Shown: positions 31,880-42,148 of the stretch, piece by piece
How the letters are laid out: each line of letters begins with the position of its first letter
Position numbering within the stretch: position 1 is the stretch's first letter
Source: Saccharopolyspora_D taberi
Lineage (GTDB): Bacteria; Actinomycetota; Actinomycetes; Mycobacteriales; Pseudonocardiaceae
Assembly (NCBI RefSeq): GCF_039534165.1
Contig: NZ_BAAAUX010000011.1
Coordinates: 248,001 to 312,000, forward strand
DNA length: 64,000 nucleotides
Reading direction: 5' to 3'
The notes under the pieces: model-generated
The model's database searches: none
What the model was told of the DNA's origin: nothing
The model's input: only the letters and a program-made list of their open reading frames with translations
Program-made: the position numbers and the translations under genes

Positions 31880-32781
31880 TCGAGACGCGGCAGGCCCGGT
31901 ACTTCGTCGCGGTCGCCGAGGAGCTGCACTTCGGCCGGGCCGCGGAACGGCTGCGGATGTCCCAGCCACCGCTGTCCCAGGCGATCAAGCAGCTGGAGCG
32001 GGAGCTGGGGTGCGAGCTGCTGCACCGCACCCAGCGCTCGGTCGCGCTCAGCCCGGCGGGCCGGGTGTTCCTGCAGCAGTGCCGGTCGCTGCTGCGCCAG
32101 GCGGAGGAAGCCGAGAGCGCCGTCCGGCACGCGGCCACCGGCCGCGGCGGGCGGCTGTCGCTGGGCGCGGTGCCCTCGGCGTTCTCGTGGCCGCTCCCGC
32201 TGCTGCTCAAGCGGTTCCACGACGCCGTGCCCGACGTCGAGGTCCGGATCCAGGAGATCGACACGCACGAGGCCGCGACCGGCCTGCTGGACCGCACCCT
32301 GGACTGGGCGATCGTGCGCCAGACCGCACCGGTGCGCGGAACCGCGGCGACCTCGCTGTTCGTCGACCGGTTCGTCGCGGCGCTGCCCGCGGGCCACCCC
32401 GCCGGGGGCACCACCGAACCGCTGGACCTGGCCGACCTGTCCGGCGAGGTGTGGGTGTGGCTGCACCGGCACATCTCGCCCGACTACCACGACGCGATGG
32501 CCGCGATGTGCCGCAAGGCCGGGTTCAGCCCGATCCCCGCGCACTGGGCGCGGTCGGTGACCTCGCAGATCGCCATGATCGAGTGCGGTCTCGGCGTCAC
32601 CGTCGTACCCGCGGCGGCCGCGGCGGCGCGGCCCGCGGTCCGGTTCCGGTCGCTCGGCCGCGGCGCGGGGACCATCGAGCTGACCGCGATGACCAGGTCC
32701 GAACCCGACCCGCTGGCCCGGCGGCTCACCGCGATGGCCATCAGCCTGACCGCCACCGAAGCACCACCGCCGCACATCTGA
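31876..32781 (+). CDS. LysR family transcriptional regulator
   Basis: A 301-residue LysR protein. The N-terminal HTH is ARYFVAVAEELHFGRAAERL followed by QPPLSQAIKQLERELG (residues 7-45). A periplasmic-binding-like effector domain covers about 90-295. It starts from GTG at 31876. It is divergent from the RraA-MurA-like operon, the classical arrangement for a LysR activator responding to a pathway intermediate. The effector may be a keto acid, but this is inference from the neighbours. Confidence 0.92.
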   Translation: MIETRQARYFVAVAEELHFGRAAERLRMSQPPLSQAIKQLERELGCELLHRTQRSVALSPAGRVFLQQCRSLLRQAEEAESAVRHAATGRGGRLSLGAVPSAFSWPLPLLLKRFHDAVPDVEVRIQEIDTHEAATGLLDRTLDWAIVRQTAPVRGTAATSLFVDRFVAALPAGHPAGGTTEPLDLADLSGEVWVWLHRHISPDYHDAMAAMCRKAGFSPIPAHWARSVTSQIAMIECGLGVTVVPAAAAAARPAVRFRSLGRGAGTIELTAMTRSEPDPLARRLTAMAISLTATEAPPPHI

Positions 32782-32863
32782 CACCCGAGTCCACTGTGGA
32801 TGCCCAACGCGGTCTTCGCGAAATCCGCTTCGCCGCACCGGTCGTCTGGTCCAGACTGGACGG

Positions 32864-34255
32864 GTGTTCGTCACGCTGACCACGACCCACGAGCCCGCGA
32901 CCGACCTGGGATTCCTGCTGCACAAGCATCCCGACCGGGCGCAGTCCTTCGACGTCGCCGCCGGGACCGCGCACGTCTTCTACCCGGTGGCAGAGCCAAG
33001 CGAATGCACAGCCGCGCTGCTGCTGGACGTGGACCCGGTCGGGCTCGTGCGAGGTCGGCGCGACGACAGCTTCTCCCTCGGCCAGTACGTCAACGACCGC
33101 CCCTACACCGCGAACTCGCTGCTGGCCGTGGCGCTGGGGACGGTGTTCCGCACCGCGCTCAACGGCCGCTGCGACGCGCGGCCGGAGCTGGCCGCGACCG
33201 CGATCCCGCTGCGGGTCCGGGTTCCCGCGCTGCCCTGCCGGGGCGGTCGCGAGCTGGTCACCAGGCTGTTCGAGCCGCTCGGCTGGCAGGTCGAGGCCGA
33301 CCCGGTCCCGCTGGACCCGCGGATCCCGGAGTGGGGCGACTCCCGGTACGTCGACCTGCGGCTGTCCGGGCAGCTGCGCGTGTCCGAGGCGCTCAGCCAC
33401 CTCTACGTGCTGCTTCCGGTGCTGGACAACGCCAAGCACTACTGGGTCACCGAGGAGGAGATCGACAAGCTGCTGCGCGCGGGCGACGGCTGGCTGGCCG
33501 CGCACCCGGAGCGGGAGCTGATCAGCAACCGCTACCTCGCGCACCGCAAGTCCTACGTGCGCTCGGCGCTGACCCAGCTCGCCGAGTCCGACGACACCGA
33601 CGCCGACGAGCTCGACAACGCCCTCGCCCCGGCGGTGGCCGACAACCCCGAGCCGCTGGCTGTGCAGCGCCGGGGAAGCGTCCTGGCAGCGCTGCGGGCC
33701 GCGGGCGCGCGGCGGGTGCTCGACCTGGGCTGCGGCTCGGGTGCGCTGCTCGGCGACCTGGCGCGGGAACCGTCCTTCACCGAGATCGTCGGTGCCGACG
33801 TCTCCGCGCGTGCCCTGGAGGTCGCGGCCCGCAACCTGGACCGGCTCCCGGCAGCCAAGCGGGAACGGGTCACCCTGCGCCAGTCGGCGCTGACCTACCA
33901 CGATCCCGCTCTCGCCGGTTACGACGCGGCCGTGCTCATGGAGGTGATCGAGCACGTGGAACCGGACCGGCTTCCCGCGCTGGAACGCGCGGTGTTCGGC
34001 TCCGCGCATCCCGGTTCCGTCGTCGTGACCACACCGAACGTGGAGTACAACGTGCTTTTCGAGAAGTTGCCCGCCGGCGCGTTCCGGCACCCCGACCACC
34101 GCTTCGAGTGGACCAGGCAGCAGTTCCGCGAATGGGCGGAGGGAGTGGCCGCCCGCAACGGCTACCGAGTGCGGCTGCTGCCCGTCGGGCCGGAGGACCC
34201 CGGCGCCGGGGCGCCGACCCAGCTCGCCGTGTTCACCGCCGAGGAGGTGCGCTGA
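32864..34255 (+). CDS. hen1: Bacterial Hen1, 3'-terminal RNA ribose 2'-O-methyltransferase
   Basis: A 463-residue protein, GTG start. The N-terminal half is the bacterial-specific Hen1 domain, which stimulates its partner Pnkp. The C-terminal half is a SAM methyltransferase with VLDLGCGSGALLGDLA and the metal-binding EVIEHVE cluster followed by FRHPDHRFEWTRQQF. It methylates the terminal 2'-OH of a cut RNA before ligation, so that the repaired site resists renewed ribotoxin cleavage. The stop overlaps the Pnkp start (TGATG), so the two subunits are made together. Confidence 0.93.
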   Translation: MFVTLTTTHEPATDLGFLLHKHPDRAQSFDVAAGTAHVFYPVAEPSECTAALLLDVDPVGLVRGRRDDSFSLGQYVNDRPYTANSLLAVALGTVFRTALNGRCDARPELAATAIPLRVRVPALPCRGGRELVTRLFEPLGWQVEADPVPLDPRIPEWGDSRYVDLRLSGQLRVSEALSHLYVLLPVLDNAKHYWVTEEEIDKLLRAGDGWLAAHPERELISNRYLAHRKSYVRSALTQLAESDDTDADELDNALAPAVADNPEPLAVQRRGSVLAALRAAGARRVLDLGCGSGALLGDLAREPSFTEIVGADVSARALEVAARNLDRLPAAKRERVTLRQSALTYHDPALAGYDAAVLMEVIEHVEPDRLPALERAVFGSAHPGSVVVTTPNVEYNVLFEKLPAGAFRHPDHRFEWTRQQFREWAEGVAARNGYRVRLLPVGPEDPGAGAPTQLAVFTAEEVR

Positions 34256-36813
34256 TGCGGCTCGCCGTACCCGACATGGCATTGGTGGTCCTGATCGGCG
34301 CGTCCGGCTCGGGCAAGTCGACGTTCGCCGCCCGGCACTTCCGGCCGACCCAGGTGCTCTCCAGCGACTTCTTCCGGGGCCTGGTCGCCGACGACGAGAA
34401 CGACCAGTCCGCGTCGGCCGACGCCTTCGACGCGCTGCACCACGTCGCGGCCAAACGCCTGGCGGCGGGCCGGATCACGGTCGTGGACGCGACCAACGTC
34501 CAGCGCAACTCCCGCGCGGCGCTGGTGTCGCTGGCCCGGGAGCACAACGTGCTGCCGGTGGCGATCGTGCTCGACGTGCCGGAGTCGGTCTGCGTGGCGC
34601 GCAACGCGGAGCGCTCCGACCGCGACTTCGGCCCGCAGGTGGTCCGCAGGCACCGCTCGGAGCTGCGGCGGTCGCTGAAGTCGTTGCAGCGCGAGGGTTT
34701 CCGCCGGGTGCACGTGCTGCGCGGGGTGGCGGAGATCGACGCGGCCACCATCGAGGTGGAGCCGCTGTTCAACGACCGGCGGGACGAGACCGGGCCGTTC
34801 GACGTCATCGGCGACGTGCACGGTTGCCGCGCGGAGCTGGAGGAACTGCTCGGCGCGCTGGGCTACCGGATCGAACGCGACGCCGAGGGCCGGGCGATCG
34901 GTGCCGCCCACCCCGAGGGCCGCCGGGCGGTGTTCGTCGGCGACCTGGTCGACCGGGGCCCCGACACGCCGGGCGTGCTCCGGCTGGCGATGGGCATGGT
35001 GGCCGCCGGGACGGCGATGGCGGTGTGCGGCAACCACGAGCAGAAGCTCGTGCGCGCGCTGCGCGGGCGAAACGTCACGATCTCCCACGGCCTGGCCGAG
35101 TCGCTGGACCAGCTCGCCGAACAGCCCGAGGAGTTCCGCAAGCAGGCCGAGGAGTTCTGCGACGGGCTGGTCGCGCACTACGTGCTCGACGGCGGGCGGC
35201 TCGTGGTCGCGCACGCGGGTCTGCCCGAGAAGTACCACCGGCGGGCGTCCCCGAAGGTGCGGGATTTCGCGCTGTACGGGCAGACCACCGGGGAGACCGA
35301 CGAGTACGGGCTTCCGGTTCGCTACCCGTGGGCCAACGAGTACCGGGGCAAGGCGATGGTGCTCTACGGCCACACGCCGATGCCCGAGGCGGAGTGGGTC
35401 AACGGCACGATGTGCCTGGACACCGGATGCGTGTTCGGCGGGAAGCTCACCGCCCTGCGCTATCCGGAGCGGGAGGTCGTCTCCGTTCCCGCGCACCGGG
35501 TTCACTTCGAACCGGCGAAGCCGTTGCTGCCGCCCGAAGAGCTGCCTCCGGCTGCCGACGGCGCGGCGCGCCTCGAACCGGACGTGCTCAACCTCGACGA
35601 CGTCTCCGGGCACCGGGTCGTGCAGACCCGGCACCACGGCCGCGTGTCGGTGCTCCCGGAGCGCGCCGCGGCGGCGCTGGAGGTGATGAGCAGGTTCGCG
35701 GTCGACCCGCGCTGGCTGCTATACCTGCCGCCGACGATGGCACCCACCAGGACGTCCTCGCGCGCCGACGTGCTGGAGCACCCCGAGGAGGCGTTCGCCG
35801 GGTACCGGTCCGACGGCGTGCAGAGCGTGCTGTGCGAGGAGAAGCACATGGGCTCCCGTGCGGTCGTGCTGGTCTGCCGGGACTCCTCGACCGCACCGGC
35901 CCGGTTCGGCGTCGAGGGCCCCGGATCGGTCCACACCCGCACCGGCCGTCCGTTCTTCGACCCGGAGCGGACCGGGAAGCTGCTCGCCCGGGTTCGGGAC
36001 GCGGTTTCCGCCGCGGGGCTCTGGGACGAGCTCGGCTCCGACTGGCTGCTGCTCGACGCGGAGCTGATGCCGTGGAGCGCCAAGGCGGGCAGCCTGATCA
36101 CGACGCAGTACGCCTCGGTCGGCGCAGCCGCCGGTGCGGCGCTGCCCGCCGCGGTGGCGGCGCTGGAAGCGGCGGCGGGGCGCGGTGTCGACGTGAGCGA
36201 GCTGCGCGAGCGGACCGCAGGGCGGGCCGTCAACGCCGAGGGGTTCCGCGACGCCTACCGGCGGTACTGCTGGCCCACCGAAGAGCTGAGCGGGCTCCGG
36301 CTCGCTCCGTTCCAGCTGCTGGCCGGCGAGGCAGCGACGTACCACGAGCGCCCGCACGAATGGCACCTGGCCGTTTCCGACCGGCTGGTGGCAGCTGATC
36401 CGGAGCTGTTCGCGCCGACCCGCAGGCAGCTGGTCGACACCACCGATCCGGACTCGATCGCGGCGGGCGTGGCCTGGTGGGAGCAGCTGACCTCGGCGGG
36501 CGGCGAGGGCATGGTCGTCAAGCCCGCCGCGAACCTGACCCGGGGCGGCAAGGGCCTGGTGCAGCCGGGGGTCAAGGTGCGCGGGCGGGAGTACCTGCGG
36601 ATCATCTACGGCCCCGACTACACCGAGCCCCGGCACCTCGACCGCCTGCGGCAGCGCGGCCTCGGCCGGAAGCGGTCGCTGGCGGCGCGCGAGTACGCGC
36701 TGGGCATCGAGGCGCTGGACCGGCTCGCGCGCGGGGAGCCGCTGTGGCGGATCCACGAGTGCGTGTTCGCGGTGCTCGCGCTGGAATCCGAGCCGGTCGA
36801 CCCACGCCTCTGA
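34255..36813 (+). CDS. pnkp: Polynucleotide kinase-phosphatase/ligase of the Pnkp-Hen1 RNA repair complex
   Basis: An 852-residue three-domain enzyme. The first domain is a 5' kinase with P-loop GASGSGKST (about 14-22). The second is a calcineurin-like 2',3' phosphatase with DVIGDVHGC, GDLVDRGPDTP and GNHEQK (about 180-265). The third is an adenylyltransferase with the motif I lysine in EEKHMGSR (about 530) and further ligase motifs ending near LVQPGVKVRGREYLRI. It heals and seals broken RNA with Hen1. Length and order match characterised bacterial Pnkp. A very strong hairpin follows immediately downstream. Confidence 0.95.
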   Translation: MRLAVPDMALVVLIGASGSGKSTFAARHFRPTQVLSSDFFRGLVADDENDQSASADAFDALHHVAAKRLAAGRITVVDATNVQRNSRAALVSLAREHNVLPVAIVLDVPESVCVARNAERSDRDFGPQVVRRHRSELRRSLKSLQREGFRRVHVLRGVAEIDAATIEVEPLFNDRRDETGPFDVIGDVHGCRAELEELLGALGYRIERDAEGRAIGAAHPEGRRAVFVGDLVDRGPDTPGVLRLAMGMVAAGTAMAVCGNHEQKLVRALRGRNVTISHGLAESLDQLAEQPEEFRKQAEEFCDGLVAHYVLDGGRLVVAHAGLPEKYHRRASPKVRDFALYGQTTGETDEYGLPVRYPWANEYRGKAMVLYGHTPMPEAEWVNGTMCLDTGCVFGGKLTALRYPEREVVSVPAHRVHFEPAKPLLPPEELPPAADGAARLEPDVLNLDDVSGHRVVQTRHHGRVSVLPERAAAALEVMSRFAVDPRWLLYLPPTMAPTRTSSRADVLEHPEEAFAGYRSDGVQSVLCEEKHMGSRAVVLVCRDSSTAPARFGVEGPGSVHTRTGRPFFDPERTGKLLARVRDAVSAAGLWDELGSDWLLLDAELMPWSAKAGSLITTQYASVGAAAGAALPAAVAALEAAAGRGVDVSELRERTAGRAVNAEGFRDAYRRYCWPTEELSGLRLAPFQLLAGEAATYHERPHEWHLAVSDRLVAADPELFAPTRRQLVDTTDPDSIAAGVAWWEQLTSAGGEGMVVKPAANLTRGGKGLVQPGVKVRGREYLRIIYGPDYTEPRHLDRLRQRGLGRKRSLAAREYALGIEALDRLARGEPLWRIHECVFAVLALESEPVDPRL

Positions 36814-36830
36814 CCACTGTGGACACCCAC

Positions 36831-36868
36831 GGCGCGGCCGGGGTCGCTGAGCCGACCCCGGCCGCGCC
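36831..36868. terminator. Terminator with 16-bp perfect stem after pnkp
   Basis: GGCGCGGCCGGGGTCG (36831-36846) and CGACCCCGGCCGCGCC (36853-36868) pair perfectly around a 6-bp loop. It separates the RNA-repair operon from the NACHT gene, which starts 48 bp later and so needs its own promoter. Confidence 0.88.
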
Positions 36869-36916
36869 CGCCGGTATTCATGAGAACATGCGCCTCACGG
36901 CTAGTGAGGAGGTCGT

Positions 36917-39900
36917 GTGGCACGGGGAGATGGGTCCTCCAACTCGATCAGCGGTGGTGCTGCCGGTCCGACGGTCCAGGCTGGCACGATCCACGGCGGG
37001 GTGCACTTCCACCTGGGCGTACCGGAAAGCGGCGCCTCCGTTCCGGAGACCGGACCGGTGGAGTGGTCGGAACTTCCCGAACTCCCGGTCGAGATCCGCT
37101 CGCTGCTGCACGCCCAGGTGCAGGCCGCGCACGAGCTCCCGTACCGGCTGCCCGGCGCGCGCCGACCGTCGCTGACCACGGTCTACGTGCGCCAGGAGCT
37201 GGGCAGCGGGACCGAAGAGCAGCACACCGACCAGCCGCAGCCCGCGCCGGTGCTCGACGAACGCGGGCAGCTGGTGGACGTTCCCAGCGTCCCGGTCGTC
37301 CGGCTGGCGGTGCGCCCGCCTTCCCGGACCGTGCGCGAGGTGCTGGACGGCGAGGAGCACCTGCTGATCACCGGTGGGCCGGGGCAGGGCAAGTCGACGC
37401 TGTCGTTGCGGCTGACGGCCGACGTCGCGGCGCGCTGGGCCGGGCAGGACGACGACCCGCCGCTGGCCGAACCGGTCGTCCCGCTGCGGCTCACGGCCAG
37501 GGAACTCGCCGCCCGGCTGGACCTGTCGTTCCCCGAAGCCCTCGCGGCGAGCGTGCGGGCGGAGTACGGCGCGCTGCTGCGCACGCCGGTCGACGCCCGG
37601 CTGCTGGGCGGCCGGGTCGCGGGCTGCCGGTGGCTGCTGCTGGTCGACGCGCTTGACGAGGTCGCCGACAGCGCGGAGCGGGACCGGCTGGTGACCGTGC
37701 TGGCGTCGTGGGCTTCCGACCCGGCGGGGTCGCACCGCGTCGTCGTCACCACCAGGCCGATCGAAGGTGCCGCGCTCGCCCCGCTCCAGCGGATCGGGTG
37801 CAGCCGCTACGAACTCCAGCCGTTCGACGAGCAGGCGCTGCGCCGCTTCGCCGAGAACTGGTTCGACGACGCGGGAAGCGCGCGCCGGTTCGTCCGGCAG
37901 GTCCGCGAAGCCCACCTCGACGAGCTCGTCCAGGTGCCGCTGCTCGCGACGATCGCGGCGATCATCTTCCAGCAGCACGAGGACCGCCCGCTGCCGGACA
38001 ACCAGTACGAGCTTTACGAGGCGTACCTGGCCTTCCTGCTGCATGCCCGCACGTCCGGGCCGTTCGAGGGCCGGCACACCGAACTGCTGGAACACCTCGG
38101 CCGGGTCCGGCTGGAAACCGACACCTCGCTGGTGACCGCCGCGCGGGACTGGGCGCACGCGCACCTGCCCGCGAGCGAACTCCCGCCGTCCTGGCAGGAA
38201 GATCTGACGACGTTCCTGACGTCGGTCGGCCCGCTGGTCGTGCGAGGCGACGACCTCAGGTTCCTGCACCACAGCTTCGCCGAACACCTCGCCGCGACCG
38301 CCAAGGCCCGCGCGCTGCCCGAGCAGTTCGACCCCGACGACGAGGAGTTCACCGAACTCCTCCACGCGGCGCGTCCGAAGGAACACGGCCGCCACGCCCG
38401 TGCGGTGCTTCTGCACTACACGCGCCTCCGGCCGACCCAAGCAGACCGCATGGTCCGATGGCTGCACGCGGGCAACTCCGAGCAGCACCTGCTCGCCGCA
38501 CGCCTGCTGGCCAAGCACGTCCCCGCGAGCACCGACGTCGTGGACGCGTTCCTGGAGACGGTGCACGGCTGGGCCATGACCACCCGCTACCCGGCGAGCG
38601 ACATCCTGGCCCAGGCCAGCCGCGCGGCCCACCATCCCGCGCTGGTCCGGTGGCTCACCGACCTGATGCACGACGAGAACGCTCCCTGGCAGTCGCGAAC
38701 GGAGGCCGCTGCGGCACTGGCCGTCCGGCTGCGCTGCGACCACAACGGCGACGCGCTCACGCTCCTGCGGGCGGCGGTGGACGACCCGGGTGCGGGTGTC
38801 GAGCACCGGCTGGCGGCGGCGGAAACCCTTGCGCAGTGCGGCAACGACGAACGCGAGGCCGCCGAGCGCGGCCTGCGGTCGGTGCTGTGCGATCCCGCCG
38901 CGAGCGGGGCGAGCTGCCGCACGGCGGCGGTCGTCCTGTCCGTGTTCGGGGCGCGCGCCCGGGAGGACGCCGTCGCCGCGCTGTCGGCGCTGCTGGCCGA
39001 TGACCGCACACCGACCCAGGACGCGGTCGACGCGGCGACCGGCCTGGTCGAGATCGGCGTGGAGTTCTCCGAGCGCAGCGCGGAGGTTTTCCGTGCCGTG
39101 CTGCGGGATCCCGTGCAGAGCACCGCCGGCAGGCGGGATGCGGCACTCGGGCTGGCTTCGCTCGGGCCGCGGCACGTGGCCGATGCGGTGGAGGCGTTGA
39201 CCGCTCTGTGCACCGACCGGCGGCACAACCTGATCGACCGGTCCGTCATGGCCGAGACTCTCGCCGAGCTTGGGCCGCAGAGCCGGGTCGCTGCGGGGGA
39301 GCTGCTGCTGGGCATGTCGCAGGAATCGGAGCTCGTAGTCGTGGGGCAGTGGTTCACCCTGGCCCGGCTCGTCCAGTGCGGCCCCAAGTACCGGGAACAC
39401 GCGGCTGATCAGCTGCGTGCAATGCTCGCCAAGCACCGGGTGGTCCCGAACAGCAGCCTGTGGGCGGCTTCGTCGCTGATCGAGCTCGGTCCCGAGTTCC
39501 ACGCCGAAGCCGCGCAGGAGTTCCACCGGCAGCTGACCGATCCGCTTGCCAGTCCGGGCAACCGCGTCACCGCGCTCGGCGAGCTCGCCGAGTTGGGCGA
39601 GCCCCATCGCGGCCCCGCGCTGCGGCACCTGCGTGCCGAACTGGCCGACTTCGGTGCCGACGCCCAGGCCAGATGCGACGCCGCCGCGAAACTCGTCCGA
39701 TCCGGTCCCGAGTTCCACGACGAAGCTGCGGCGCATCTGGTGGTGCTCGCCCGCAGCCACCAGGATCCGCTCGTCAGCGCCCGGGCGTGGCGAGAGCTGC
39801 TCGGGCTCCGGACGACGTTCCGGGACGAGAGTATGAACTCGCTGCTCGACCTGCTCCTGTCGAAGTACTCGGACATCGGCGTGATGAACGCCGCCGTACT

Positions 39901-42118
39901 CGCCACCACCTCGCCTGGGGAGGACCCGCGGCAGATCGCGGACGCGCTGCGGTCGTTGCTGGCCGATACGACGCGAGAACTGCGGATTCGCGTCTCGGCG
40001 GCGCGGAGCCTCGTCTCACTCGGCCGCTCGTTTCATGGCGTGGCCGTGGAAGGAATCCGGGAGCTGCTTCGTTCCGAACTGCCGGTGGACTTCGATCTCA
40101 GCCACCCGGCCGAAGGATTCGCCGCTGCGGGCCGTGGTCACCGCGCCGCGTTGGCGGACGTGCTGAAAGCAGTGATGCACGATGCCGGAGAACCTTCCGC
40201 GCGCAGGTGGTATGCCGTTGCGGCGCTGGACGTTCTGGGATTCGCCACCGGACCGGACGTGGAGGACGTCCTGCGTTCCGTCATCGGCGACGAAGCCGCC
40301 GACGTGAAAGTGCGCCTCTCGGCGGTCGTCGCACTGGCGAGACTCGATCCCGGGTACCTCGGCGACGCCGTCACCGAAGTTCTCCAGCTCAGCGAGAACG
40401 CTCGGAGGTACATGTGGTGGGAGACCGTCATCGAGCTCTCGCGCCTCGGAGCCGAGATCATTCCGCCGCTGCGTGCACTCCTCGCGGACACGACCGCTTC
40501 CCGAAACCAACGTGAACTCGTCGCATCGATTCTTCCGGAACTGTGTCCGGACCTGACACCCGACGCAGTCGCGGAACTCCGCGACCAAGCCGAAGACGAC
40601 CACCTCAGCTTCTGGTCCCGCACCGACGTGCAGGTGCGACTGGCCGAACTCGATCCCAGCAGCCGCGACGAGGTGGCAGCACAGCGCCGCACCGTGCTCG
40701 AAGACGAGAACGCGACGATCCGGGACCGATGCGAGGCCGCATACCGGCTCGCCCTGCTCAGGCCGGATCTTGCGCGGGAAGCGCTGTCCGCGCTCCGGCA
40801 CTTCAGCACCGACGTGCGCGCAACGCCCGCAGAACGGGCCACGGCTGTCAACTGGCTGGGCCTTCTGTATGTCGGCAATCCGGACGACGTCGTTCAACTG
40901 GCGCTTGGCATTCTGCGCGATCCCGCGTTCAGGGCGCATCAGTTCCGCAGCCTGCTCAGGGCTCTGCCTCCCTCTCTACTACTGGATGCCGAGCGTGATC
41001 TGCTCGCGGACCGCACGGCTCCGATCGAAAGCCGGATCCCCGGCACCGGACCCCGAGCTGGGCTTGCCCTGCGGAGGGAATCCGAGACCGCCATCCGAGA
41101 GGAAATCACCGCCGCAGAAAGCCTTCCGACCGAACGCGTCGCGGCGGCAGCGGCCCTTGCCGTGCTCTCGCCACGCCACCTCGCCGAAGCCCGCGAGCTG
41201 CTGGAGCGGTTCATCCGCGAGGGCTGCGCCCCGTTCGCCGCCCGCCGGGAACTGGCGAAGCTGACCGGCGACGACCGCCAACGCGTCCTGGCCGAGGCGC
41301 GAAGCCGGTACCAGGACACGACACTCCCCCGCCGGGAACGTCGTCGGGCTTTGGCTCTCCTCCTGAAAAACTCACAACTTCCGGATCTCGCGAGCGATGA
41401 GCCTCCGGACCAGCCGGACGTCCTCTACACCCGCAGGCACGAGGACGGGCTCCGCCGGTTGAGGGCGTTGCGGGACGACGACCGGACCCGTCCCGCGACG
41501 CGGTGGAAGGCGGCCATGATGCTCCGCCCCTATGCCGTGGAAGATCGCGCAGCAGCCGCGTCCACGCTCAACGCCCTCGCCACCGACCCCGAGCAGCGCC
41601 CGGCCTTGCGCTGGCGCGTCGCCAGGGACCTCGCGAAGGTCGGGGCGCGGGGCCACCGGCTTGCCATCGACGCGCTGCACTTGATCGCCGGCGACGACGC
41701 GCTCCCCGTCACCGCACGAGCCCACGCCGCGCAGGTGCTCGGCGAGATCGCGCCCAGCCGTCGACGCGATGCCCTGGCACTGCTCGAAAGCCTGCTCACC
41801 AGCCCGAATCCCTTGCACCGGAACCGAGTCCTCCGAGCAATCGGTTTCCTGGCTCCCGCCGACGCCGTTCTGCCGCTCCGCGCGATGGCCAAGGACGAAA
41901 GCCTCGGGCCGGTCGTTCGGCTGCGCTGCGCGGGAACCCTGGTGCAGTTGCATCGCGGCTACCGGGACACGGCCGCCGCGGTCGCGCGCGAGATCGCCCT
42001 GGACGAGTCGGCCGCCCGAAACACCCGACTGCGCGCCGCACGCGCGCTCGCCCGGTGGAGCGAGGTATGTCGGGCCGAAGCGAGACAGCTGATTCACGCG
42101 CTCGTGCCGCAGCAGTGA
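36917..42118 (+). CDS. NACHT-type STAND ATPase with HEAT-like repeats and N-terminal amyloid-like motif
   Basis: A 1,733-residue NLR-like protein, GTG start after GAGGAGG. Residues about 10-33 contain GPTVQAGTIHGGVHFHLG, resembling RHIM-like bacterial amyloid signalling motifs that recruit an effector. The NACHT domain (about 145-400) has Walker A ITGGPGQGKSTL and Walker B LLLVDALDEV. From about residue 480 to the end run many alpha-helical HEAT-like repeats of about 40-50 residues, a sensor surface. Such proteins act as inflammasome-like defence switches in bacteria. No effector with a matching motif is seen next door. It is clearly real, but a defence role is inference. Confidence 0.82.
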   Translation: MARGDGSSNSISGGAAGPTVQAGTIHGGVHFHLGVPESGASVPETGPVEWSELPELPVEIRSLLHAQVQAAHELPYRLPGARRPSLTTVYVRQELGSGTEEQHTDQPQPAPVLDERGQLVDVPSVPVVRLAVRPPSRTVREVLDGEEHLLITGGPGQGKSTLSLRLTADVAARWAGQDDDPPLAEPVVPLRLTARELAARLDLSFPEALAASVRAEYGALLRTPVDARLLGGRVAGCRWLLLVDALDEVADSAERDRLVTVLASWASDPAGSHRVVVTTRPIEGAALAPLQRIGCSRYELQPFDEQALRRFAENWFDDAGSARRFVRQVREAHLDELVQVPLLATIAAIIFQQHEDRPLPDNQYELYEAYLAFLLHARTSGPFEGRHTELLEHLGRVRLETDTSLVTAARDWAHAHLPASELPPSWQEDLTTFLTSVGPLVVRGDDLRFLHHSFAEHLAATAKARALPEQFDPDDEEFTELLHAARPKEHGRHARAVLLHYTRLRPTQADRMVRWLHAGNSEQHLLAARLLAKHVPASTDVVDAFLETVHGWAMTTRYPASDILAQASRAAHHPALVRWLTDLMHDENAPWQSRTEAAAALAVRLRCDHNGDALTLLRAAVDDPGAGVEHRLAAAETLAQCGNDEREAAERGLRSVLCDPAASGASCRTAAVVLSVFGARAREDAVAALSALLADDRTPTQDAVDAATGLVEIGVEFSERSAEVFRAVLRDPVQSTAGRRDAALGLASLGPRHVADAVEALTALCTDRRHNLIDRSVMAETLAELGPQSRVAAGELLLGMSQESELVVVGQWFTLARLVQCGPKYREHAADQLRAMLAKHRVVPNSSLWAASSLIELGPEFHAEAAQEFHRQLTDPLASPGNRVTALGELAELGEPHRGPALRHLRAELADFGADAQARCDAAAKLVRSGPEFHDEAAAHLVVLARSHQDPLVSARAWRELLGLRTTFRDESMNSLLDLLLSKYSDIGVMNAAVLATTSPGEDPRQIADALRSLLADTTRELRIRVSAARSLVSLGRSFHGVAVEGIRELLRSELPVDFDLSHPAEGFAAAGRGHRAALADVLKAVMHDAGEPSARRWYAVAALDVLGFATGPDVEDVLRSVIGDEAADVKVRLSAVVALARLDPGYLGDAVTEVLQLSENARRYMWWETVIELSRLGAEIIPPLRALLADTTASRNQRELVASILPELCPDLTPDAVAELRDQAEDDHLSFWSRTDVQVRLAELDPSSRDEVAAQRRTVLEDENATIRDRCEAAYRLALLRPDLAREALSALRHFSTDVRATPAERATAVNWLGLLYVGNPDDVVQLALGILRDPAFRAHQFRSLLRALPPSLLLDAERDLLADRTAPIESRIPGTGPRAGLALRRESETAIREEITAAESLPTERVAAAAALAVLSPRHLAEARELLERFIREGCAPFAARRELAKLTGDDRQRVLAEARSRYQDTTLPRRERRRALALLLKNSQLPDLASDEPPDQPDVLYTRRHEDGLRRLRALRDDDRTRPATRWKAAMMLRPYAVEDRAAAASTLNALATDPEQRPALRWRVARDLAKVGARGHRLAIDALHLIAGDDALPVTARAHAAQVLGEIAPSRRRDALALLESLLTSPNPLHRNRVLRAIGFLAPADAVLPLRAMAKDESLGPVVRLRCAGTLVQLHRGYRDTAAAVAREIALDESAARNTRLRAARALARWSEVCRAEARQLIHALVPQQ

Positions 42119-42148
42119 CCGCAACGCAGCGGAAGAAGGACACGTCCA

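Noticed and set aside
36878..39760. 960-residue minus-strand open frame
   Set aside because: Antisense to the NACHT/HEAT gene; low-complexity composition and no motifs.
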